Shown: in pieces, positions 1 through 7,674 of the stretch
Layout of the letters: every line of letters starts with the position of its first letter
How positions within the stretch are numbered: the stretch's first letter is position 1
Origin: DATILL01 sp035476575
Lineage (GTDB): Bacteria > Actinomycetota > Actinomycetes > Mycobacteriales > JACQDL01
DNA: 64,000 nt
Direction: 5' to 3'
Assembly (NCBI GenBank): GCA_035476575.1
Contig: DATILL010000040.1
Coordinates: forward strand, 62,001 to 126,000
Position numbers and translations under genes: made by a program
Notes under the pieces: generated by a model
Told to the model about the DNA's origin: nothing
What the model saw: the letters and a program-made list of their open reading frames with translations, nothing else
Databases searched by the model: none

Positions 1-204
1 TCGAGAGGCAGCTCGCGAATTCTGAGCGTCCGGCTGCCTGAAATGGCAAAGCAGCAACTGGCGCTGGCGCTTGATCAAAACTTTCCTCCGCTGATCATGG
101 AAGCGGCGCCGTTCCTGCCGGAGGTGACGGTGGCCCCGATCAGGCAGATAGACCGCCGGTTGTCGACGTTGGGCGATCGTGAACTAATGATCGCCCTATA
201 CTAG
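1..204 (+). CDS. C-terminal end of an unrecognised protein (partial)
   Basis: An open frame enters from the left edge of the window and stops at TAG 202-204, giving 67 residues of the C-terminal end. The start is outside the window. The stretch has no motif I can name. The short R/L/D-rich end (VAPIRQIDRRLSTL) vaguely recalls MazF-type toxin tails, but that is not enough for a call. Codon third positions are less GC-rich than in the core genes to the right. Confidence 0.4.
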   Translation, partial: SRGSSRILSVRLPEMAKQQLALALDQNFPPLIMEAAPFLPEVTVAPIRQIDRRLSTLGDRELMIALY

Positions 205-773
205 CTTGGCTGGGACGGGCTCGTGACGAACAGCTACCGGATGCTGAACATCCCGTCCGAAGTTGCCGCACTGGTGAAAATCAAACTGACGTTGATCGCT
301 GTACGGGGCGTCAGCGACGACCCGCTGAGAGCGACGGGAGCGGTTCTGCTACACCTGCCAGCCGTCGCCAAACTGATCAGGCACGGAAAGTCGAACGTAT
401 TTCTCCTGAACCCCAAAATGTCCGCCGCCCACCGATGCTTGGAACTCCATGCGCCTCCTTGCCTCGAAGCAAGGCCAGAGCCCCGAGGAGCTGTGGAATG
501 AGGTAAAGGTGACGGATGCGGAACTAGCGCAGATCGTCCTGCCACCACCACCTGGGTGAGACGGGGCCTTCGCCCCATCCTGACCAGCACAAACGCCGGG
601 CAGGGCGGCTGCCGCTGTGTCACCGGCCCCTGAGCTGCCTCAATCACTGACGAAAGCTGAAGTCGGTTGGGCACCCTCGGACAGACCCGGATGCATACGG
701 CGGCCCGCCGCCGCACCTGTCGGTCGCGGAAAGGTGCTGGAGCTGACCCGGCCGGCCCGGCTAACGTCGAGAC
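205..773. other. Poorly resolved stretch before the MOSC gene
   Basis: No gene here is well supported. A 92-codon frame (GTG at 223 to 501) shows mixed composition. A different frame (410 to 559) ends in a plausible helical stretch with a Pro tail (SPEELWNEVKVTDAEL), so a frameshifted remnant is possible. A small hairpin, GGGGC-CTTC-GCCCC at 563-576, follows and could end transcription, though it has no T-run. The rest shows nothing recognisable. Confidence 0.3.
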
Positions 774-1433
774 ATGCCGCTGTTGCTGTCGGTCACCGTC
801 GGTGCCGCCCGATCGGAGCCACGTACTCCCGCCGGCGTGACCGCCATCGACAAACGGCCGGTCACCGGGCCGGTCGAGGTGCGCGCGCCCGGACCCAACG
901 GCATAGGTGGCAGCGGACTGGCCGGCGACCAGATCGGCGACAAGCGGCACCACGGTGGCACCGACCAGGCCGTCTACGCCTATGCCAGCGAGGACCTGGC
1001 CTGGTGGTCAGCCAGGCTGGGTCGCGAGCTGCCGCCCGGCTCGTTCGGGGAGAACCTCAGCACCAAGGGGCTGGATGTCACCGGTGCGCTGATCGGCGAG
1101 CGCTGGCGGATCGGCGGGCAGGTCGTCCTGGAGGTCGCCGTTCCGCGCATTCCGTGCCAGATGTTCGCCGACTGGATCGACGAGCGGGGCTGGATCACGG
1201 CGTTCATCGAGCGGGGCATACCCGGCGCCTACCTGCGGGTCATCGAGCCCGGCCGGATCCAGGCCGGGGACCCGGTGACCGTGATCCACCGGCCCGACCA
1301 CGAGGTCACCATCGGGCTGACGTTCCGCGCGCTGACTAAGGAACCGGACCTGCTGCCCCGGCTGCAGCCCGCCGACGCGCTGCCGGCGGACGTCAAGGAG
1401 CGCGTCTTACGGCGGCTCCCCGATCACCCCTGA
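774..1433 (+). CDS. MOSC domain-containing protein (YiiM-like)
   Basis: 219 residues. MOSC proteins bind or pass sulfur and molybdenum cofactors; YiiM-type members reduce N-hydroxylated substrates. The family signatures are visible: GDKRHHGG at about residues 55-62, FGENL at 91-95 and a conserved cysteine in PRIPCQMF near 129. The ATG at 774 begins right at the conserved N-terminus and lies 6 nt after a TAACGT hexamer, so the message may be leaderless. It sits just outside the left copy of the tRNA-Ser direct repeat and was probably next to tRNA-Ser before the island arrived. The exact substrate is unknown. Confidence 0.85.
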   Translation: MPLLLSVTVGAARSEPRTPAGVTAIDKRPVTGPVEVRAPGPNGIGGSGLAGDQIGDKRHHGGTDQAVYAYASEDLAWWSARLGRELPPGSFGENLSTKGLDVTGALIGERWRIGGQVVLEVAVPRIPCQMFADWIDERGWITAFIERGIPGAYLRVIEPGRIQAGDPVTVIHRPDHEVTIGLTFRALTKEPDLLPRLQPADALPADVKERVLRRLPDHP

Positions 1434-1514
1434 CGGAACGGCAGCTAGTAAAGGATAACTACCTAAACCTAACTGGGGCGGCCCGCGAGGCAAGGAACGC
1501 CGGATCCTGATGGA

Positions 1515-1571
1515 GCGGTGGAGGTGGGATTTGAACCCACGGACGGCTTGCACCGTCACACGCTTTCGAGG
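1515..1571 (-). repeat. Left attachment repeat: 3' part of tRNA-Ser(CGA)
   Basis: 57 bases identical to 6567-6623, the anticodon-loop-to-3'-end part of the intact tRNA-Ser gene. The match ends at 1572, where it would need to continue into the anticodon stem, so this is a fragment and not a second tRNA gene. This is the pattern left by tyrosine-recombinase integration into a tRNA 3' end. Confidence 0.9.
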
Positions 1572-1647
1572 TCTGAGACCACCCGCACCCACGCCCGCCT
1601 CCCGTCCTGCCCCGTACGCCGCTGAACGGCACCGACCCCGACCGAAC

Positions 1648-1665
1648 GAGACGACAACTGAGACG
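1648..1665 (+). repeat. Candidate integrase arm site, left
   Basis: GAGACGACAACTGAGACG. It matches 6490-6507 at 16 of 18 positions in the same orientation. Each copy lies just inside its attachment repeat, as expected for integrase arm-type sites. The function is inferred from position only. Confidence 0.35.
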
Positions 1666-1802
1666 GGGAGCGCGCCACAGCGAGCGACGACGCAGAGGGG
1701 GCGGGGTAGGGGCAACCGTCCGGACTTCCACGGCCGCCTCTTCCCCGACTCTGGCTCGTGTCGCGCGGCCGGCGAAGTCGGGCTTCCGCGTAGCCTACGA
1801 GG

Positions 1803-2681
1803 ATGCGGCGTAGGCGTAGATCAGTAAGTTCGCTGTCAGTCAACCTGCCGGACGGATACGTACTCAGCGCCGGACGGCACTACGACTTGGCGGCTCCGTC
1901 TGTGCAGGTCACGACCTTCCACGAGATCAAGAGCCGGATCTTCGACGTGTGCCCTATCTGCGGCGCCCTCCCGACACGCGAGGAGCATGTCCCACCGCTT
2001 AGCATGGGCGGCGCATTCATGACCAAGACCTGCGAGCCGTGTAATAGCCGGCTCGGCAGCTATGTGGAGGCCGATCTGGCCGATTGGCTCAATGATGTGC
2101 TTACTTTCCCAACCTTCTCTGCCGACGGTGTACGTGGCGGTCGGCGCAGTGGGCGTGTCTTTTTCCGGATCACGCCGAACGGTGAGTTCATCTTCCTGAT
2201 GGACGGGCGCTTCGACCCGGCGATCAGTATCATGCTCGAAGGTGGACGAGTTAAGATTGTCGCATCGTTCCCGGACGTCAACCGGTATCGGCTTGCATTG
2301 CTGAAGCACGCCTATCTCGCCGGATGTCTGGACTGCGGCATTCCGCAGGCAGACAATGCCGAGTTGGTACGCGGAGAGCTGATAGCGGCCCGAGACGCTC
2401 GATCTCGGCATGAGGTACCACGGAGTCCTCTGGCGTTGGGCTTGACTGTTCTAAAGCTTGACGGACACCCGTCCGTCTCCGCGTCGCCGATCGTGAAGGC
2501 TGTCGCTCAACTGGCAGACGGTCCGTGCGAGGGTGTAGTGCTGGCTGGCCGAGTCTTTGTTTCGTGGATGTCCCAACCGCCAGCGAATGATGAACTGGTG
2601 CAACCGAGTCCCCTCCGACTCGAGTTCGCTGTCGGGGGTAAGGTCGACGGGATCGTCGCTTCGGTGGAGGCGGCGTCATGA
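1803..2681 (+). CDS. HNH-like zinc-ribbon protein of the island
   Basis: 292 residues. The N-terminal third carries an HNH-type arrangement: CPIC at about residues 50-53, EEHVPP at 60-65 followed by a GG pair, and TCEPCN at 76-81. That pattern fits the HNH/zinc-ribbon nuclease fold in which two CxxC pairs hold zinc and the histidine is catalytic. The remaining 200 residues are not recognisable. The stop overlaps the next start by 4 bp (ATGA), so it is coupled to the SDR gene. The ATG at 1803 has a GAGG too close to act well, so the start is uncertain. The role could be defence, mobility or RNA/DNA processing. Confidence 0.65.
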   Translation: MRRRRRSVSSLSVNLPDGYVLSAGRHYDLAAPSVQVTTFHEIKSRIFDVCPICGALPTREEHVPPLSMGGAFMTKTCEPCNSRLGSYVEADLADWLNDVLTFPTFSADGVRGGRRSGRVFFRITPNGEFIFLMDGRFDPAISIMLEGGRVKIVASFPDVNRYRLALLKHAYLAGCLDCGIPQADNAELVRGELIAARDARSRHEVPRSPLALGLTVLKLDGHPSVSASPIVKAVAQLADGPCEGVVLAGRVFVSWMSQPPANDELVQPSPLRLEFAVGGKVDGIVASVEAAS

Positions 2682-3697
2682 GGCTGATCATATTGGGAGG
2701 TACGGCGTTTGTAGGACGCGCCGTTGCTGTCACGGCTCTGCGTAGGGGCTGGCATGTGACTGCCTTTAACCGCGGTCGGTCCAGCTCAGATGTCCGCGCG
2801 GTTGAGTCTCGCCGCGGAGATCGCGAGGCGATTGAAGATGTAGCTCTTCTCGCTACCAGCGGCGAACATTGGGACGTAGTGATCGACACATCCGGGTATG
2901 TGCCGATGAACGTGTCGCTTGTCGCCCGGATGATGGAACCGGTGGCGGGGCGGTATGTGTTCATGTCCACGGTGAGTGTGTATGCGGGGTGGCCGGTGGA
3001 GCCGTTGACGGAGGAGTCGGCGGTGTTGCCGTGTCCGCCGGATGCGGGGCCGGAGTACGGGGAGGATACCGAGGATGGGCCGACGCGGTACGGGTACCAG
3101 AAGGCAGGGTGTGAGGCGGCCGCGGTTGAGGTGTTCGGCCAGGAGCGGGTGACCGTCTTGCGGCCGGGGGTGGTCTTGGGGCCGCGGGAGTACGTGGGGC
3201 GGTTGCCGTGGTGGCTGCGGCGCACGGCGGCCGGTGGGCGGATGGTGGCGCCGGGGCGACCGGAGCGGTCGATTCAGCCTGTGGATGTTCGGGACCTGGC
3301 GGCGTTCACGCTGGACTGCATCGAGCAGGAGCGCAGTGGGGCGTTCAACGTGGCGGCGCCGATCGGGCGGGAGACGTTCGGCGGGATGCTGGACGCCTGC
3401 CGGCAGGTGACAGGGTCGGATGCCGAGCCTGTGTGGGTGCCGGATGAGGAGCTGGTCCGGCTCGGGGTGCGGCAGTGGTCGGAGATGCCGCTGTGGCGGA
3501 CTATGTCGGGCACGTGGCAGGTGGACGCGAGCAAGGCCGCCGCGGCCGGGCTGACCTGCCGGCCGCTGGCTGAAACAGTGCGCGACACCTGGGCCTGGAT
3601 GGTGGAGACCGGCGTGACCAGTGAGCACGAGCGTGCCGCCGAGCTGGGGCTGAGCCCGGAGCGTGAGCGGCAGATCCTCGCCGCGGTCGGTCAGTAG
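2678..3697 (+). CDS. NAD-dependent epimerase/dehydratase family protein (SDR)
   Basis: 339 residues. An N-terminal Rossmann motif (GGTAFVG, residues 7-13) and a YxxxK-type pair (YGYQK, near 140) mark an extended or atypical SDR that uses NAD(P). The enzyme acts on a sugar-nucleotide or similar metabolite, but the substrate cannot be read from sequence. The start overlaps the HNH-like gene by 4 bp, so the two are one transcription unit. The 3' end overlaps the convergent XRE gene by 7 bp. As island cargo it might modify a nucleotide or secondary metabolite; that is speculation. Confidence 0.8.
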   Translation: MRLIILGGTAFVGRAVAVTALRRGWHVTAFNRGRSSSDVRAVESRRGDREAIEDVALLATSGEHWDVVIDTSGYVPMNVSLVARMMEPVAGRYVFMSTVSVYAGWPVEPLTEESAVLPCPPDAGPEYGEDTEDGPTRYGYQKAGCEAAAVEVFGQERVTVLRPGVVLGPREYVGRLPWWLRRTAAGGRMVAPGRPERSIQPVDVRDLAAFTLDCIEQERSGAFNVAAPIGRETFGGMLDACRQVTGSDAEPVWVPDEELVRLGVRQWSEMPLWRTMSGTWQVDASKAAAAGLTCRPLAETVRDTWAWMVETGVTSEHERAAELGLSPERERQILAAVGQ

Positions 3698-5031
3698 TCC
3701 TCGGCCAGCGGCAGCGGCGCCGCGGCGGTGTCCGCCAGCCATTCGGTCACGGACTCGGCGAGCTGCTCGGCGGCCGGGTCGGAGCGCCAGTGCGGTTCTG
3801 CGAGTTGGTGCGCGACGTTGCCAAGCCGGCCGGCTATCGCGGCGTTGCGGCGAGCCGGTTCGAGCGCCAGGACCGGGCGCAGCGCCTCGTCGGCGCAGGC
3901 GAGGTCGTGTTGCAGCAGGCGGGCCGCGACAGTGTCGATCCGGGCGCCGGCCATCGGCGAGAACGGCTGCACCGCGGCCGGCAGCATCGCGTACTGCGCC
4001 AGCGCCTCGATGGCGTACTGCTCGGCCTGGTCGCCGTCGCCGAGCGCGAGCCAGGCTGCGGCCGCGCACGCCGCGGCCCGCGCGTCGTCGAAGCGGAATT
4101 CGCCGCGGATCTCGTCCTGCAGAACGTCCGGCTGGTCGGCGGCCACGTCACGATCGGCGCGCGCCAGCTCGAGCACCGCGGCGGCCGACTCGGCGTCTCC
4201 GCGCAGCGCGTGAGTCCGCGCGGCGATGTACCGCACCCGGAGCCGCGGTGCCCCGGCCGGAGCGATCGCCTGTGCCTGCTCGAAGTGTCGCAGTGCCTCG
4301 GCCGGCCGGTTCCGCCAGTTCGCCAGGCTGGCGCGCAAGCCGAGCGTCCACGCGAGCAACGAGGAATGCGCGGACAGGTCGGCATAGGTGCTGGCCGACT
4401 GGGCGAGAGTGACCGCGGCGTCCCAGTGCCCGAGGTCGAACGCGATCGACGCCATGAGTGCGTTCGCCTCGCCGGAGATGACGTACAGGTCCGCCAGCTC
4501 GTTCGGGCGGCGGCAGCGCTCGGCGAGCTGCTGGGCGACATCGCGCAACCGGCGGGCCGTACCGAACACCTCGATCGGCGCCCGGGTCGAATAGCACCGC
4601 GCGACGCGCAGCACCTGGTCGTGGAGCTGGCCGAGTGAGTCGGGTCCGACTTCGGCCGCCCGGAGAATTGCGTCGTTCGCTGATTCGTGCGCTGCCACCA
4701 TGAACACCTCGCCGATCTCGCCGCAGGCAGATTCGGCGACGGTGCCGAGGATGGTGACAGACTCTGAGCCGGGGGCTCGCCCGTCCGGGTGCTGGTGCTG
4801 CTCGAAACTGAGCAGGTCGAACCGCAGTCGGCTGGCCTCGGATGCCCTATCCAGCAGGGTGTCCAGCGCGGCCTGTAGCAGCGGGCTCGGCTTCGAGGCC
4901 GGGCGCGATTCCCAGTAGGAGACGGTGCGTGGTGCGGCGCCGAGCTTCTGCGCAAACTCCTCGCTGGTCATGCGTAGCGCGGCACACAGGGCCATTGCCC
5001 GGCGGCCGGTCCAGCGGTCAACCACGTGCAC
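3691..5031 (-). CDS. XRE-type regulator with long helical C-terminal region
   Basis: 446 residues. Residues 1-60 form an XRE helix-turn-helix (SEEFAQKLGAAPRTVSYWE), followed by about 380 Ala/Leu/Arg-rich helical residues that look like TPR-type repeats. Large actinomycete regulators of this layout sense a peptide or metabolite through the repeats. The start is GTG at 5031, with an in-frame ATG at 4995 as alternative. It converges on the SDR gene and is transcribed in the same direction as the GntR gene, which starts at 5538. It probably regulates island genes. Confidence 0.75.
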   Translation of the reverse strand: MHVVDRWTGRRAMALCAALRMTSEEFAQKLGAAPRTVSYWESRPASKPSPLLQAALDTLLDRASEASRLRFDLLSFEQHQHPDGRAPGSESVTILGTVAESACGEIGEVFMVAAHESANDAILRAAEVGPDSLGQLHDQVLRVARCYSTRAPIEVFGTARRLRDVAQQLAERCRRPNELADLYVISGEANALMASIAFDLGHWDAAVTLAQSASTYADLSAHSSLLAWTLGLRASLANWRNRPAEALRHFEQAQAIAPAGAPRLRVRYIAARTHALRGDAESAAAVLELARADRDVAADQPDVLQDEIRGEFRFDDARAAACAAAAWLALGDGDQAEQYAIEALAQYAMLPAAVQPFSPMAGARIDTVAARLLQHDLACADEALRPVLALEPARRNAAIAGRLGNVAHQLAEPHWRSDPAAEQLAESVTEWLADTAAAPLPLAEDY

Positions 5032-5190
5032 GGCGCCTACTCAGCTCCGTGTTCACGGTAGCCCCGATCACCGGCCTGTTGCAGCGTCGTTGCAGTGCTC
5101 TTGCAGGCTGGTTTCGTGTTTGATTCGGACGTTCGGCGCTTGGCTTGTTGGCATGACGGAATCCACGGATTCGGACCCGATTCCCGAGCC

Positions 5191-5538
5191 TCAACCCGAC
5201 CCCCTCACTTCGAGCTGGGCCACCTTCTCCGCCAGTTTGCCGACCTGGCCGCGGAGCGCTTCCAGCTCGGCACGAATGGCACTCAGCTCCGGCGCGGCGG
5301 CTGCCGGCTCCATCGAGGTAGCGACGAACGAGCCCTTGCCTTGGTGGGTGACCACGAGCCCGGCGTGGCGCAGCTCGGCCAGCGCCATCCGGATCACGGT
5401 GATGGACACGCCGTACTCGGCCACCAGCTCGGGCAGCGACGGCAGCCTGGCGCCTGCCGCGATCCGGCCATCGACGATGCGGCCGCGCAGCTCCTCGGCC
5501 ACCTGCTTGTACGCCGGGTGTCCCGACCACCGGGTCAT
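5191..5538 (-). CDS. Short GntR-family regulator with C-terminal coiled coil
   Basis: 115 residues from the ATG at 5538, which has a GAGAAGG ribosome-binding site 8 nt upstream; longer in-frame starts lack one. Residues 8-75 are the winged helix (YKQVAEELRGRIVDG, then LPSLPELVAEYGVS). Residues 85-112 are a heptad coiled coil for dimerisation, and there is no large effector domain. Such minimal GntR proteins (KorSA-like) control actinomycete integrative elements and plasmids. An inverted pair of 16-bp sites in its upstream region is the likely operator, suggesting autoregulation. Confidence 0.8.
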   Translation of the reverse strand: MTRWSGHPAYKQVAEELRGRIVDGRIAAGARLPSLPELVAEYGVSITVIRMALAELRHAGLVVTHQGKGSFVATSMEPAAAAPELSAIRAELEALRGQVGKLAEKVAQLEVRGSG

Positions 5539-5562
5539 CGTCTGCGCCTTCTCACCTGAGCA

Positions 5563-5659
5563 CTCAGTACGCACAGTGCACCACGCTGGGCTGCCGAACC
5601 TGCATCGCCTGACCAGGCGAGCCGGCTTGATTCGACAGTGCCACACTGTGCACTCTGAG
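5563..5659. promoter_or_regulatory. Inverted operator pair upstream of the GntR gene
   Basis: CTCAG-N3-GCACAGTG occurs at 5563-5578 on the + strand and at 5644-5659 on the - strand, with all 13 fixed positions identical. The pair brackets the region from which the GntR gene (leftwards) and the 5839 gene (rightwards) must be transcribed. GntR proteins bind as dimers, so this is a good candidate operator. The assignment is by position. Confidence 0.5.
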
Positions 5660-5838
5660 GCATACCAAGGTTCGGCACTGGAACTTGGGTGGGCCCCAGC
5701 GGCGGCAACCGCTGAGGCCCTAGCGGGTCAACAGCGTTGGAAAGAGCCGGCCCGAATGGCCATCGTTGCATGCCCTCCTCAGGGCAGGAACGGACTCGCC
5801 CCGGCTGGCTGGAAGTACCCGGCAGACCGGAGGGCGGC

Positions 5839-6387
5839 ATGAGGCCCGAGCTGCTAAACCAGCTCAACACCGATGTCGAGCTGCCGGTCCGGAACGCCGG
5901 CACGTCGCTTGGCATGTTCTACGGGCTTGGGGACTGGACCAGACTACCGGACGCCAGCCGGATCGGCGCTGCGCGGCGGGCGCTGGATGAGCTGCGCGCT
6001 GCGGCGTCGGCACTGACCGAGCTGCGGCAGCAACTCGCCCGCGACCTTGTCGACGCAGAAGACGCCGTACTCGCCGCCGACGAGACGGTGTGCAGCGCCG
6101 AGTGGGGCGTCTGCCCCGAACACGGCAGCACCCTGTGCAGCACCGGCGGCAAGTCCTGGTGCACCTCGCTGTGGTGCGGTCGGTCCTGGAACACCGACCG
6201 GGTCGGCCGGCACTGCACCGAGCCAGCCGCCGTCATCGCCGCAGACCCCAACCACGAGCTGATGCGGCTATGCGCCGGTCACTGGCTGGACGCTCAGGAA
6301 CGGATCGTCGGCGTGCGTCTCGTGCGGTGGCTGCCGCAACGGCCGAAAACGAACAGTGTTCCGTCCACTGTGGACGGTGTGGCATAA
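5839..6387 (+). CDS. Conserved Cys-rich protein of actinomycete mobile elements
   Basis: 182 residues from ATG 5839, with GGAGG ending 6 nt upstream. The N-terminal half is helical (ALDELRAAASALTELRQQL). The C-terminal half holds a Cys/His cluster (CPEHG, CSTGG, WCTSLWCGRSW, then C and H) that looks like a metal-binding ribbon. I recall similar small proteins in actinomycete integrative elements but know no function for them. It lies at the island's tRNA-side end, divergent from the GntR gene. A GTCCACTGTGGAC palindrome overlaps its last codons (6363-6375). Confidence 0.65.
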   Translation: MRPELLNQLNTDVELPVRNAGTSLGMFYGLGDWTRLPDASRIGAARRALDELRAAASALTELRQQLARDLVDAEDAVLAADETVCSAEWGVCPEHGSTLCSTGGKSWCTSLWCGRSWNTDRVGRHCTEPAAVIAADPNHELMRLCAGHWLDAQERIVGVRLVRWLPQRPKTNSVPSTVDGVA

Positions 6388-6489
6388 CTGGCCTGCTGTG
6401 GGCCGCTGACGACGACCGGGACCAGGGCGAGAACGGCCGCCAGCAACCAGCTCAGGGCCTCGATTTGACAGCCGGCCAGGCCGGCGACT

Positions 6490-6507
6490 GAGACGAGAAC
6501 CGAGACG
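6490..6507 (+). repeat. Candidate integrase arm site, right
   Basis: GAGACGAGAACCGAGACG, the partner of 1648-1665 (16/18 identical, same orientation), 59 bp inside the right attachment copy. The interval 6388-6566 otherwise shows no gene. Confidence 0.35.
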
Positions 6508-6566
6508 ACCCGAGCCGAACGCCGGGCGCATCCTTGCGGAGTGCTCGGCGTTGTGGCTGGTCAGGG

Positions 6567-6623
6567 GCGGTGGAGGTGGGATTTGAACCCACGGACGGCT
6601 TGCACCGTCACACGCTTTCGAGG
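6567..6623 (-). repeat. Right attachment repeat within tRNA-Ser
   Basis: 57 bases identical to 1515-1571, running from the anticodon stem to one base past the tRNA 3' end. The bases just outside the match differ at both copies (1514 against 6566, and 1572 against 6624), which fixes the boundaries of the duplication. Confidence 0.9.
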
Positions 6624-6654
6624 CGTGCGCCCTCGGCCACTAGGCGACTCCACC
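6568..6654 (-). tRNA. tRNA-Ser(CGA)
   Basis: 87 nt on the minus strand. The acceptor stem is GGTGGAG at the 5' end (6654) pairing with CTCCACC (6569-6575), with discriminator G at 6568. The anticodon loop is CTCGAAA with CGA at 6618-6620. A long variable arm (GACGGTGCAAGCCGTC) marks a class II serine tRNA, and the T-loop is TTCAAAT. CCA is not encoded. Its 3' part is the attachment core of the island, and integration regenerated the full gene. Confidence 0.95.
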
Positions 6655-6686
6655 AGTGCACAGCGCAGGGTACCGGACCCGCCGTC

Positions 6687-6727
6687 CAGCTCGCTCACCT
6701 CAGCTCGCTCACCTCAGCTCGCTCACC
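6687..6727. repeat. Tandem 14-bp repeat (CAGCTCGCTCACCT x about 3)
   Basis: Two full copies and a 13-base third copy lie head to tail between tRNA-Ser and tadA. The third copy contains the tadA stop codon. No function is evident; it is probably replication slippage. Confidence 0.8.
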
Positions 6728-7199
6728 GCTGGCCGGCGAAGAACTCGCGGAGCAACGCGCCGCACTCCTGCGCCAACACCCCGCCGATCACCTCGGGCCG
6801 GTGGTTCAGCCGCCGGTCCCGTACGACGTCCCACAGCGAGCCGACCGCGCCGGCCTTCGGGTCCGTCGCCCCATAGACCAGCCGCGCCACCCGGGCCAGC
6901 ACCAGCGCGCCCGCGCACATCGTGCACGGCTCCAGGGTGACCACCAGCGTGCACCCGGCCAGCCGCCACGAACCTAGCCGCTCAGCGGCCCGCCGCAGCG
7001 CTACCACCTCGGCGTGCGCCGTCGGGTCACCGGTCAGCTCCCGCTCGTTGCGGCCCTCGGCGAGCACGTTGCCGGACGGCCCCAGCAGCACCGCGCCGAC
7101 CGGCACGTCTCCCCACCTGAGCGCTGGCCGGGCCACCGCGAGCGCCTGCCGCATCGCCGCGTCGTACCCTCCCGCCGGGTCGGACCCGCTGGAGCTCAC
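6723..7199 (-). CDS. tadA: tRNA-specific adenosine deaminase
   Basis: 158 residues. TadA converts A34 to inosine in tRNA-Arg(ACG). The zinc site is complete: HAE at about residues 62-64 (His ligand, catalytic Glu) and PCTMC at 91-95 (two Cys ligands). The GTG start at 7199 overlaps the upstream stop by 4 bp (GTGA), and the resulting length is normal for TadA; a longer frame upstream has no support. It is translationally coupled to the associated protein upstream, the usual actinobacterial pairing. Confidence 0.92.
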   Translation of the reverse strand: MSSSGSDPAGGYDAAMRQALAVARPALRWGDVPVGAVLLGPSGNVLAEGRNERELTGDPTAHAEVVALRRAAERLGSWRLAGCTLVVTLEPCTMCAGALVLARVARLVYGATDPKAGAVGSLWDVVRDRRLNHRPEVIGGVLAQECGALLREFFAGQR

Positions 7200-7645
7200 C
7201 CGACCCGAAGCCCCTCCAGCACGTCCAGGCAACCGGCCTTCTCGCACACTGCGGTGATCACGTCCGACGGCAGGGTGCCCTCGTGGTGCACCAGCGCGAG
7301 CAGGTCGCGGGCCGACGTACCGAGATCGGCGCACAGGCCCGGGTCGCCGACCGGCTCGTCCTCGTCCTCGGTCAGGCCGTCGGCGAGGATGCCAGCCAGG
7401 TCGTACTCGTCCGCGGCCGAGCCGTCGGAGAGGAAGACCCGCGGGTCGTCGTCGGCACCGTCGAGCCGGACGATCCCGACGTACTCGTCGTCCTCCTCGA
7501 CGAAGAGCAGCGCGGTGGTCGCGGCCTCATCCGCGTCCCGGACCAGCTCGGCTACGTCGTCGATGGTCTCCACATAGTCAAGGTCCAGCTCCTGCGCGAT
7601 CCAGCCGGTCGACGTCCGGGCGATGACGGCGGCGAAGTACGACAC
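7196..7645 (-). CDS. tRNA adenosine deaminase-associated protein, copy 1
   Basis: 149 residues, acidic (DEDDEYVGIVRLDGADDD). It matches the actinobacterial family that sits next to tadA; its biochemical role is not established. The stop overlaps the tadA start by 4 bp. The ATG at 7645 has GGGAGG a few bases upstream. It resembles its upstream neighbour (7675-8169) in the segment around D-YDLA and the closing D-AxxxK/R stretch, so the two look like a tandem duplication. Confidence 0.85.
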   Translation of the reverse strand: MSYFAAVIARTSTGWIAQELDLDYVETIDDVAELVRDADEAATTALLFVEEDDEYVGIVRLDGADDDPRVFLSDGSAADEYDLAGILADGLTEDEDEPVGDPGLCADLGTSARDLLALVHHEGTLPSDVITAVCEKAGCLDVLEGLRVG

Positions 7646-7674
7646 GAGGGTCCTCCCGTGACGGACAACCAGGG

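Larger units (their letters stand above)
1572..6566. mobile_element. 5-kb genomic island in tRNA-Ser(CGA), integrase not present
   Basis: The element is bounded by perfect 57-bp direct repeats, one of which completes the functional tRNA. Its content is accessory: an HNH-like protein, an SDR enzyme overlapping it, an XRE regulator, a short GntR regulator of the type seen in actinomycete integrative elements, and a Cys-rich protein. No integrase, excisionase or replication gene is visible, so it is either a decayed element or cargo moved by an integrase encoded elsewhere. Near-identical 18-bp repeats sit 76 bp and 59 bp inside the two attachment copies and could be arm-type binding sites. Confidence 0.75.

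Noticed and set aside
1515..1571. A second tRNA-Ser gene
   Set aside because: Only the 3' part is present; the sequence after 1571 cannot form the anticodon stem, D-arm or acceptor 5' strand.
6687..6727. CRISPR-like repeat
   Set aside because: Units are only 14 bp, contiguous and without spacers.
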